6,775 nt of DNA from Dehalococcoidia bacterium UBA1332 (GTDB taxonomy: Bacteria; Chloroflexota; Dehalococcoidia; Lucifugimonadales; Lucifugimonadaceae), in the NCBI GenBank assembly GCA_002306745.1, contig DBSW01000196.1, positions 1 through 6,775 of the forward strand. The letters run 5' to 3'. A program made the translations under genes and the position numbers. Shown one piece after another: positions 1 to 5,685 of the stretch (positions are counted from its first letter, which is position 1; each line of letters begins with the position of its first letter). The notes under the pieces are model-generated. The model was not told the DNA's origin. It ran no database searches and was given only the letters and a program-made list of their open reading frames with translations.

Positions 1-313
1 CAATAAATTTAATAGCAACCAATGAACAATGCCCCACATTGACCATGACTAAGGATAATTGATTTTAAATAGAATATTTAAGAATAAAATCTACAAAAAG
101 TTGGCTAAAGTTCTATTATGTTCCATAACAAATAAGATATTTCTTACTAAATTCACTCTTAAAAGAAGTCTTAATATCTAAGTTTCAAAAACAAAATGTT
201 AATGCTGGGTCAAATAAATCTGTTTGTGCATGTAACAACAATGAAGGGTTTTAGAGCTTATTTCTAGCTGGCAGAATCACTATATCGTCAGGGCTATATT
301 TAGGATTTATCTT
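1..313. other. AT-rich intergenic region upstream of surE, no convincing gene
   Basis: This stretch is strongly AT-rich and broken by stops in every frame. On the + strand one frame is open from the left edge to a TGA at 60-62 (19 codons), which could be the tail of an upstream gene. On the - strand an ATG at 46-44 opens a frame that runs off the left edge for 15 codons, which could be the start of a divergent gene. Neither has a ribosome binding site or a recognisable sequence, so I call neither. A small inverted repeat lies at 27-41 (CAATG, 5-nt loop, CATTG). No tRNA, terminator with a U tract or clear -35/-10 pair is visible. The promoter of surE presumably lies in the right half of the region. 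Confidence 0.7.
302..305 (+). promoter_or_regulatory. Ribosome binding site of surE
   Basis: AGGA ends 8 nt before the ATG at 314. This supports that start. It is one of few clear Shine-Dalgarno matches in the window; the thiolase-like, argF and der starts have none. Confidence 0.6.
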
Positions 314-1093
314 ATGAATATTCTAGTAACCAATGATGATGGCGTTGAAAATCCTGGTATTTGGGCTTTGGCTCGGGCTATTAAAAGCCTCGGAAACGTA
401 ACTGTAGTTGCTCCCGCTAATAACCAATCCGGTGTGGGTACCGGACTGTCATTACGCAAATCACTACGTATAGAAAATGTACCAACTAAAGTCACCGGTG
501 TGCCCTGTTACTCCGTTGGCGGGACCCCTGCTGACTCAGTGATCCTCGGCATTGAACACGTCCTCAAACGAAATGTTGACATCGTCGTTTCGGGTATCAA
601 TCCCGGTTTTAACACAAGTCGTAATGTCTTCCTATCAGGCACGATAGGAGCTGCAATACAGGCAGCTGGCAAAGGAGTCACCGCCTGCGCTTTTTCTATG
701 GAATTGGGCGGCGATCTCGAAGATTCCATTGCGTCAAAAATTATTGCAACCATTGCAGGTGAACTTCTAAGACCTGAGACTAAAAAAGGATCACTCTTTA
801 ACGTAAATTTGCCATCTACCATCAGCGATTACTACAGTGGCTCTGAGGCAGCATTCCCTGAAAGAACCGGGTTCGTAAGTAAAGTCGAAACTAAAAGCGA
901 TGGCGGATTTGAAATATTTTCGTCTCTTCGCATTGGAATTCAAGATGAACAACCAACGGAAGGTTCAGATGTCGAAGTTTTGAGTAGAAATAAAGTAGCT
1001 ATCTCTTGCTTTGATGGGATGACTATGGTTCACCAATCAAGCGACTCAACTCTCAAAAGAATTGTTCAGTTACTCAACCGCATATCAGGTTGA
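314..1093 (+). CDS. surE: 5'/3'-nucleotidase SurE
   Basis: SurE is a cytosolic, divalent-metal-dependent phosphatase that removes phosphate from nucleoside 5'- and 3'-monophosphates. The family often acts in stationary-phase survival or nucleotide housekeeping. The protein has 259 residues, the usual family size, and starts with the family hallmark MNILVTNDDG; Asp8 and Asp9 are metal ligands. Ser39 in the NNQSG loop and Asn96 in SGINPG supply the other expected ligands. The SGTIGAA stretch (residues 108-114) matches the conserved phosphate-binding segment, although the residue before it is Leu where many homologues have Tyr. The C-terminal part is the usual less conserved dimerisation/tetramerisation arm. 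The start is fixed by the hallmark motif and by AGGA at 302-305. The next gene begins 53 bp downstream on the same strand with no terminator between them, so read-through is possible. The family call is firm; the preferred substrate cannot be read from the sequence. Confidence 0.96.
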   Translation: MNILVTNDDGVENPGIWALARAIKSLGNVTVVAPANNQSGVGTGLSLRKSLRIENVPTKVTGVPCYSVGGTPADSVILGIEHVLKRNVDIVVSGINPGFNTSRNVFLSGTIGAAIQAAGKGVTACAFSMELGGDLEDSIASKIIATIAGELLRPETKKGSLFNVNLPSTISDYYSGSEAAFPERTGFVSKVETKSDGGFEIFSSLRIGIQDEQPTEGSDVEVLSRNKVAISCFDGMTMVHQSSDSTLKRIVQLLNRISG

Positions 1094-1146
1094 CGTATGC
1101 GCACAGCAGATTCACAATCTCGCTGAACAACCTTTAAGTTTTAATC

Positions 1147-1500
1147 ATGACTTTCCATTTAGAGGAACCTAAATTGCTATACGAATTACGTGTATACGAA
1201 TGCTTACCGGGACGACTGCCGGCGATAAATGCTCGTTTTGCGAACCACACAATAAAACTATTCGAAAAGCATGGGATAAAAAACATTGGTTACTGGACTA
1301 CGGATGTCGGAGATAGTAACCATGAACTCACCTACATGGTGGCCTTTAAAGACGCCAATCAACGAACTGCAGCTTGGGAAGCATTCCGAAAAGATCCTGA
1401 GTGGGCAAAGGTGACAGAGGAATCACACAGGGATGGGTTGATAGTGAAGAATGTTCGAAACCAATTGCTGGTTCCTACACCATATTCACCTATGCAATAA
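1147..1500 (+). CDS. NIPSNAP family protein
   Basis: This is a small protein of 117 residues with one NIPSNAP-type ferredoxin-like (dimeric alpha/beta barrel) domain. Visible landmarks are YELRVYEC (12-19) with PGRLPA just after it, a central helix ending in GIKNIGYW (43-50), a strand ELTYMVAFKD (60-69), and a WEAFRKDPEW segment (77-86), which is the typical closing helix. Bacterial NIPSNAP proteins are common beside catabolic genes, but their biochemical role is mostly unknown, so I assign none. The start is uncertain. The ATG used here has no Shine-Dalgarno, while an in-frame TTG at 1174 has AGAGGA at 1161-1166, 7 nt upstream, and would give a protein beginning MLYELR, the usual N-terminus of the family (108 residues). 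No signal peptide or membrane segment is visible. It lies 46 bp before the thiolase-like gene and may belong to the same function. Confidence 0.88.
   Translation: MTFHLEEPKLLYELRVYECLPGRLPAINARFANHTIKLFEKHGIKNIGYWTTDVGDSNHELTYMVAFKDANQRTAAWEAFRKDPEWAKVTEESHRDGLIVKNVRNQLLVPTPYSPMQ
1161..1166 (+). promoter_or_regulatory. Strong internal Shine-Dalgarno, candidate for a TTG start at 1174
   Basis: AGAGGA lies inside the first codons of the NIPSNAP gene, 7 nt before an in-frame TTG. It is the best Shine-Dalgarno match near this gene and would make the annotated first nine codons untranslated leader. Confidence 0.45.
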
Positions 1501-1504
1501 CCTG

Positions 1505-1520
1505 CGTTCTTGAAAGAACG
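1505..1520. repeat. 16-bp palindrome between the NIPSNAP and thiolase-like genes
   Basis: CGTTCTT and AAGAACG form perfect 7-bp arms around a central GA. The element begins 4 bp after the NIPSNAP stop codon and ends 26 bp before the thiolase-like start. As RNA it would make a 6-bp stem with a 4-nt loop, but no U tract follows, so it is not a standard terminator. It fits a dimeric repressor operator or an mRNA processing/stability hairpin equally well. Confidence 0.5.
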
Positions 1521-1546
1521 ATCAAATTAAGCAAATCTATTCACAG

Positions 1547-2710
1547 ATGCCAAATATTCAACGACTAAAAAATATTTCTGGACAAGCTCACATAATAGGC
1601 GTGAGCGAATCAAATAAACTCGGCAAGGTTCCTGAGAAATCACCGCTTGCGCATCATGCGGAAGCAGCTGTTAATGCTATCGATGATTCGGGATTACAGC
1701 TTTCCGATGTCGATGCTCTTTTTACCGCTGGATGGTCAACGCTTGATGTTGCTGAGTATTTAGGGATACAACCGAGATACACAGACAGTACGTCAGTTGG
1801 TGGTTCGTCGTTTGTAATCCATGTTGGACATGCTTTGGCAGCTATTGCCGCAGGTTACTGCGAAGTCGCATTGATCACCCATGGACAGTCGGGGCGTTCC
1901 GATCGAGCACCTATACAGCGTAATCCTGGGACCCCTATGGCTCAATATGAGTCACCTTACGGAATTATTGGACCGCCGATTTCTTATGCCATGGCAGCGC
2001 TGCGATATATGAACGATTACGGTTATGATCGGACACGCCAAGCAATGGCAGAGATTGCAATCTCAACCCGCAAATGGGCTAATTTGAATCCAATGGCCTA
2101 CTTCTACGATACCCCAGCTAGTTTTGATGATTACCATAATTCGAAATGGGTGGCATGGCCATTTCACTTGCTCGATTGCTGTCTCGTCACTGACGCTGGT
2201 GCCGCTATAGTGGTAACAACTGCAGAAAGAGCAAGGGATGCAAAGTACAGGAGCGTCCCGATTATAGGAGCTGGCGAAGGACATGATCACGCTGGGATTT
2301 CACAGATGCCAGATTTGACTAGAGCGTTTGGAAAGTACACCGGTCCACAGGCACTAGAAATGGCTGGAATTACACACTCTGATATCGACCTCGCTATGAT
2401 CTATGACTCATTCACTTATACCGTGCTAGTCAGTCTAGAAAATCTTGGATTCTGCGGTCCCGGCGAAGCGCCTGACTTTGTTGCGGCACAGATAACCGCG
2501 CCTGGTGGTGATTTCCCACTGAACACCAATGGCGGTGGACTTTCATATACCCACCCCGGCATGTATGGCATTTTCACAGTCGTTGAGGCTGTTAGACAAT
2601 TAAGAGGGCAGGCCGGTAATCGACAGCTCGACAAATGCGATATAGCAGTTGCACATGGCACTGGTGGACTGCTTTCTTCAACCGGGACAGTGATTATGGG
2701 AGCCGGTTAA
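1547..2710 (+). CDS. Thiolase-fold (SCP2-thiolase-like) protein lacking the catalytic cysteines
   Basis: This 387-residue cytosolic protein has the overall plan of an SCP2-type thiolase: an N-terminal half to about residue 225, then a C-terminal half. Matches include LxxHAEAAVNAIDDSGL (34-50), the helix after the nucleophile site (HALAAIAAG, 95-103), DAGAAIVVTTAERA (216-229), YDSFT (286-290), LGFCGPGEA (300-308), NTNGGGLSYTHPG (326-338) and a C-terminal HGTGGLLSSTGT (370-381). The segment that normally holds the nucleophilic Cys reads TSVGGSS (82-88), and the second catalytic Cys near the C-terminus is replaced by the HGTGG segment. His336 of the HPG motif is kept. A standard thiolase reaction is therefore unlikely. 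The DUF35 gene starts 2 bp after the stop, as for thiolase/DUF35 complexes such as the steroid side-chain aldolase Ltp2-ChsH2, so an acyl-CoA C-C lyase or aldolase role is plausible but inferred. The start lacks a Shine-Dalgarno. Confidence 0.9.
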   Translation: MPNIQRLKNISGQAHIIGVSESNKLGKVPEKSPLAHHAEAAVNAIDDSGLQLSDVDALFTAGWSTLDVAEYLGIQPRYTDSTSVGGSSFVIHVGHALAAIAAGYCEVALITHGQSGRSDRAPIQRNPGTPMAQYESPYGIIGPPISYAMAALRYMNDYGYDRTRQAMAEIAISTRKWANLNPMAYFYDTPASFDDYHNSKWVAWPFHLLDCCLVTDAGAAIVVTTAERARDAKYRSVPIIGAGEGHDHAGISQMPDLTRAFGKYTGPQALEMAGITHSDIDLAMIYDSFTYTVLVSLENLGFCGPGEAPDFVAAQITAPGGDFPLNTNGGGLSYTHPGMYGIFTVVEAVRQLRGQAGNRQLDKCDIAVAHGTGGLLSSTGTVIMGAG

Positions 2711-2712
2711 TC

Positions 2713-3138
2713 ATGACGAATTCATCTCCAAAACCTCAGCCGGTCTCACAGCCAGAATCAGATAAATACTGGGACGGCCTAAAGGGTGAAAAAATATGGC
2801 TTCAGCGGTGTAAGACGACAGGGAAGTACCAGTTCTACCCTAGATCTATATCAATTCACGATCCCGAAAGCGGACCCGAAGCAATCGAGTGGATTCAAGC
2901 TTCAGGAAAGGCAACTCTATACACGTATACCATTGTTCATATTGCCCCTCATTTTGGATTCACACAAGATATCCCTTATATCGCTGCGTTAGTAGAGCTC
3001 GATGAAGGTGTGATTATCCCCACAAACATTGTTGGAGTATCGCCAGAACCTGAAAACCTGCAAATCGGAATGAAGCTGAAGCCAGTGTTCGATCACCAAA
3101 ATAATGGGTATTCTTTGCTTAAGTTCACCCCGGAGTAA
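2713..3138 (+). CDS. DUF35 / OB-fold protein with degenerate zinc ribbon, partner of the thiolase-like protein
   Basis: This 141-residue protein follows the DUF35 plan. It has an N-terminal helix (YWDGLKGEKIWLQRC, 19-33), a rubredoxin-like zinc-ribbon segment (33-50), then an OB-fold beginning EWIQASGKATLYTYT (59-73) with the signature PYIAALVELDEG (88-99) and IGMKLKPVFD (118-127). DUF35 proteins bind acyl-CoA and act as obligate partners of thiolase-fold enzymes. Here only Cys33 is present in the whole protein: the expected second Cys is Thr36 and the later pair falls in RSISIHD (44-50), so zinc binding in the usual form is lost although the GKYQFYPR core is kept. The start at 2713 is chosen over an in-frame ATG at 2635, because the longer form would overlap the conserved end of the upstream gene and the extra 26 residues match nothing in the family. 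GGGAG at 2698-2702 is a weak ribosome binding site. Translational coupling to the preceding gene is likely. Confidence 0.9.
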   Translation: MTNSSPKPQPVSQPESDKYWDGLKGEKIWLQRCKTTGKYQFYPRSISIHDPESGPEAIEWIQASGKATLYTYTIVHIAPHFGFTQDIPYIAALVELDEGVIIPTNIVGVSPEPENLQIGMKLKPVFDHQNNGYSLLKFTPE

Positions 3139-3148
3139 TTCTCAGATA

Positions 3149-3164
3149 AACGCGTGCACGTGTT
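3149..3164. repeat. 16-bp imperfect palindrome after the DUF35 gene
   Basis: The sequence has the form AAC-g-CGTGCACG-t-GTT, with one mismatched symmetric pair and no loop. A loop-free symmetric site suggests a DNA-binding site for a dimeric regulator rather than a terminator. It lies 10 bp downstream of the DUF35 stop codon and about 210 bp before argF. Confidence 0.45.
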
Positions 3165-3208
3165 CTAAATGGACATAAAGAGTTAGAATTGAGTTCATGT
3201 TGGTTATT

Positions 3209-3236
3209 TTGTTGTAATACAACTAGGCTATATAAC
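3209..3236 (+). promoter_or_regulatory. Candidate argF promoter overlapped by a perfect 13-bp palindrome
   Basis: TTGTTG (3209-3214) and TATAAC (3231-3236) are separated by 16 bp and form a fair sigma-70-like pair. The palindrome GTTGTA-a-TACAAC (3211-3223) covers most of the -35 box and the spacer start, where a repressor site would be expected. It does not resemble the usual ArgR box. The promoter would give a leader of about 130 nt before argF. The assignment is inferred from spacing only. Confidence 0.35.
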
Positions 3237-3332
3237 CGTAACTCATGTAAAAAAGATCTCATTTCTTAGCAACATTTCACTCGCTTATCCCATACCCGAA
3301 AAGGAACTAAAAGAACGGTGCATAGGCTATAT
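3224..3332 (+). repeat. Direct repeat of TAGGCTATAT, 99 bp apart
   Basis: Exact 10-bp copies lie at 3224-3233 and 3323-3332 in the gap before argF. The core GGCTATAT also occurs at 292-299, just before surE. All three copies that I noticed lie in gaps between genes. They could be -10-like promoter elements or binding sites; no good -35 lies 16-18 bp before any of them when TATATN is taken as the -10. Confidence 0.4.
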
Positions 3333-3351
3333 GTAAACGCCTTTTAGTTTT
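3303..3351 (+). promoter_or_regulatory. Leader stem-loop upstream of argF
   Basis: AACTAAAAG (3305-3313) and CTTTTAGTT (3341-3349) are perfect 9-nt complementary arms, extended at the base by two G-U pairs (3303-3304 with 3350-3351). The loop is 27 nt and contains the second copy of the TAGGCTATAT repeat and a possible small inner stem (CATA/TATG). The structure ends 20 nt before the argF ATG, so it would sit in the mRNA leader. It is not a classic terminator because the loop is long and the stem is AT-rich. I cannot match it to a known riboswitch. Confidence 0.4.
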
Positions 3352-3371
3352 ACTCAGAGTCGCTCAAAACC

Positions 3372-4277
3372 ATGACTAATCACTTTTTAAAACTCAGCGA
3401 TATCGCGCCCGTGGAAATCCAACAAATTCTCAACCGAGCTGCCGATTTGAAAAACGGTGCTATAAGCGACACTCTTAGTGGCAAATCAGTCACGATGCTA
3501 TTCGAAAAGCCTTCACTCCGCACCAAGCTTTCATTCTGGATAGGAACCGAGAAGCTTGGCGGGAAACCAGTATATTTTTCACCCGAGGAAGTAGGACTAG
3601 GCAAACGTGAACCAGTAGCAGATGTAGCTCAGGTTATTTCTAGAATGTCTGCTATAGCGGTTATACGTACTTTCGCACAGTCTACGATCGAAGAATTCGC
3701 GGCCAATGCTTCCATACCAGTAATCAATGCGTTGACTGATTCTGAACATCCATGTCAAGCACTAGCTGATACGCAAACGATCACTGAGCACTTAGGAAGC
3801 TTAGCTGGAGCTAAGGTTGCATTTATAGGCGATGGGAATAATGTAGCCGTAAGTCTCAGCTACGCAGTTGCAGGACTAGGCGGCAACCTTGTTGTGGCAT
3901 CCCCGAAAGGATACAGTTTACCCGTCGAGGATCTGGAGGGCGCTAATGCATATGGCGCTCAAGCTAACGGATCTGTAACCCAGGTGACAGATCTTGAAGC
4001 CGCTATACAAGATGCTGACATTGTTTATACCGACGTGTGGACGAGTATGGGGCAAGAAGACGAAAAAGCAAAGCGGATAAAGGATTTTAGTGAGTACCAA
4101 GTGAATCCTGCGGTATTAGATAAAGCTTCCGCAAACGTAAAATTCATGCACGACCTACCAGCTCATCCTGGCGAAGAAATATCCGATGGTCTTTTATATG
4201 ACTACAGATCAATCGTATTTGATCAAGCCGAGAACAGATTATGGTCACAAGCCGCACTTATGGAAGCACTGATTTAG
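3372..4277 (+). CDS. argF: Ornithine carbamoyltransferase
   Basis: OTCase joins carbamoyl phosphate and L-ornithine to make citrulline in arginine synthesis; it works in the cytosol as a trimer. The 301 residues fit the family. The carbamoyl-phosphate domain carries SLRTK (48-52, usually STRTR), an Arg at 99 (VIRTF) and HPCQALAD (126-133). The ornithine domain carries GDGNNVAVS (153-161), DVWTSMG (221-227) and FMHDLPAH (258-265), and near the end AENRLWSQAAL (286-296) supplies the Arg that contacts carbamoyl phosphate. Oddities are Asp261 where most OTCases have Cys (HCLP), Lys52 in place of the final Arg of the phosphate loop, and Trp56 where SFE is usual. The SMG loop argues for ornithine rather than acetylornithine or aspartate as substrate, but the HDLP change leaves some doubt about substrate or kinetics. 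There is no clear Shine-Dalgarno. The gene sits alone between two structured gaps and may be regulated separately. Confidence 0.93.
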   Translation: MTNHFLKLSDIAPVEIQQILNRAADLKNGAISDTLSGKSVTMLFEKPSLRTKLSFWIGTEKLGGKPVYFSPEEVGLGKREPVADVAQVISRMSAIAVIRTFAQSTIEEFAANASIPVINALTDSEHPCQALADTQTITEHLGSLAGAKVAFIGDGNNVAVSLSYAVAGLGGNLVVASPKGYSLPVEDLEGANAYGAQANGSVTQVTDLEAAIQDADIVYTDVWTSMGQEDEKAKRIKDFSEYQVNPAVLDKASANVKFMHDLPAHPGEEISDGLLYDYRSIVFDQAENRLWSQAALMEALI

Positions 4278-4283
4278 TCGTTT

Positions 4284-4320
4284 ATATTTGTAAGCTAGCT
4301 ACAAGTATTGCAGCGCAATA
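4284..4320 (+). other. Two overlapping hairpins downstream of argF
   Basis: The first hairpin pairs 4284-4292 with 4300-4308: nine pairs including one G-U, with a 7-nt loop. The second pairs TATTGC (4306-4311) with GCAATA (4315-4320) around a 3-nt loop. They share bases 4306-4308, so full formation of one excludes full formation of the other. No U tract follows directly, so neither is a good intrinsic terminator. They lie in the 85-bp gap between argF and der and may mark the transcript end or a processing site. Confidence 0.4.
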
Positions 4321-4362
4321 ATACGTAATGACAGATCCTTTACCCGTTAGATTTTTGAATTA

Positions 4363-5685
4363 ATGACCCTGCCCGTAATCGCAATAATCGGCCGACCTAA
4401 TGTCGGTAAATCAACCCTGTTCAATAGACTCGCAGGACGACGTATCGCGATAGTTAGCGATATTCCCGGCACAACACGTGACAGGGTTTCTATTGATGCC
4501 GAATGGGGTAGACATCGCTACTTGTTAGTTGACACAGCGGGAGTTGAAGACCAACCTCACGACGAACTACTATGGAACGATATTAGATCTCAAGTTGAAA
4601 TCGCCTTAAATCAAGCTGATGTCGTAGTTTTTACTGCCGATATCAACGACGGTGTAACGGATGCGGATGAAGATGCGGCTAATCTTGTTAGACGATCAGG
4701 AAAACCTGTTCTTTTAGCTGTGAATAAGGCGGATACTCTTTCGCGTGAGAATATGATCTACGAATTTTATTCGTTAGGACTCGGCGACCCTTATCCAATT
4801 AGTGCATATCACGACATTGGAATCGGAGATCTGATGAATCAGGTATTCGAACGCATCCCTCTATTTCAATATGAGTCGATCTCTGAGCATTCCATACGGG
4901 TTGCAATTGCGGGGAGACCAAATGTTGGTAAATCGGCTCTATTCAATGCATTGACCGGTGAAGACAGAGCAATTGTTAGCCCTATTGCAGGTACAACGCG
5001 CGACACCGTAGATTCAATATTTGATTATGAAGGTACTCGCTTTACTTTTCTTGACACTGCAGGGCTACGCCGCCGTGGAAGCGTGGAATCGGGCTTGGAA
5101 AAATACAGCTCGATTAGAACGATCGGTGCGATTGAGCGTTGCTACGTTGCAGTTCTGGTTCTCGACGCCACCGAATTTGTAACCGCTCAAGATCAACACA
5201 TCGGAGGATTCATTGATGATTCAGCACGTGCTGCAGTCATCGTAATTAACAAATTTGATCTCGCTAAAGAGCTTGGCATAAATCGATCAGATGCTGTGGA
5301 GGCGGTAAGGAATCGGTTCCAGTTCATTCCAAATGTTCCCGTCGTGTTAACGTCTGCATTAACTGGCTCGGGTATCGACAAACTTATACCTACGATATTA
5401 GATGTATATGAAGAATTTTCGAAGCAAATGCCACGATCAGAGGTCAGCAGAGTGATATTCGACGCAATGGGAGAAAATCCACTACCAGGGATTGGTAGCC
5501 AACGCCCACGAATATACCGTTGTATCCAGACCCGTAACTCTCCTCCTACATTTGAATTTACTGCTAGAAATCCAGAACTAATACACTTCAGTTATCGAAG
5601 ATACCTTGAGAACCAACTGAGAAATGCATTTGGTTTTTTGGGTTCACCGCTAAGAATGACATTTAAGACCAGAGAAAATGAGTGA
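4363..5685 (+). CDS. der: Ribosome biogenesis GTPase Der (EngA)
   Basis: Der is an essential GTPase with two GTPase domains in tandem that helps late assembly of the 50S ribosomal subunit. At 440 residues this is the normal length. GTPase domain 1 shows GRPNVGKST (10-18), DIPGTTRD (33-40), DTAG (57-60), NKAD (121-124) and SAYH (147-150). Domain 2 shows GRPNVGKSA (184-192), PIAGTTRDT (207-215), DTAGLRRRG (231-239), NKFD (296-299) and SALTGSG (331-337). The rest, from about 355 to 433, is the KH-like RNA-binding domain ending in NAFGFLGSPLRMTFK. All G-motifs are intact, so the protein should be active. The start is set by the conserved N-terminus (LPVIAIIGRPNVGKS); no Shine-Dalgarno is visible before the ATG. 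The last codons overlap plsY by 8 bp, implying one transcript with plsY and gpsA. Confidence 0.98.
   Translation: MTLPVIAIIGRPNVGKSTLFNRLAGRRIAIVSDIPGTTRDRVSIDAEWGRHRYLLVDTAGVEDQPHDELLWNDIRSQVEIALNQADVVVFTADINDGVTDADEDAANLVRRSGKPVLLAVNKADTLSRENMIYEFYSLGLGDPYPISAYHDIGIGDLMNQVFERIPLFQYESISEHSIRVAIAGRPNVGKSALFNALTGEDRAIVSPIAGTTRDTVDSIFDYEGTRFTFLDTAGLRRRGSVESGLEKYSSIRTIGAIERCYVAVLVLDATEFVTAQDQHIGGFIDDSARAAVIVINKFDLAKELGINRSDAVEAVRNRFQFIPNVPVVLTSALTGSGIDKLIPTILDVYEEFSKQMPRSEVSRVIFDAMGENPLPGIGSQRPRIYRCIQTRNSPPTFEFTARNPELIHFSYRRYLENQLRNAFGFLGSPLRMTFKTRENE

Noticed and set aside
1..62. Tail of an upstream + strand gene or start of a divergent - strand gene at the left edge
   Set aside because: Both open stretches are under 20 codons, have no ribosome binding site or recognisable sequence, and the region is AT-rich enough for such frames to occur by chance.
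508..822. 104-codon - strand frame opposite surE
   Set aside because: It is the antisense shadow of a gene with intact SurE motifs; no ribosome binding site or family resemblance is visible.
1505..1520. LexA-type or intrinsic terminator site after the NIPSNAP gene
   Set aside because: The half-sites are in GTTC...GAAC order, opposite to the GAAC...GTTC LexA box, and no U tract follows for termination.
2635..2712. Longer DUF35 reading frame starting at ATG 2635
   Set aside because: The extra 26 residues lie over the conserved C-terminal HGTGG region of the thiolase-like gene in another frame and do not resemble DUF35 N-termini; ATG 2713 fits the family and the 2-bp spacing.
2786..2992. 68-codon + strand frame inside the DUF35 gene
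   Set aside because: It lies wholly within a well-supported gene in another frame and shows no recognisable motif.
3211..3223. ArgR box upstream of argF
   Set aside because: The palindrome GTTGTA-a-TACAAC lacks the TGAAT...ATTCA half-sites of the known ArgR operator, so only an unassigned operator is claimed.
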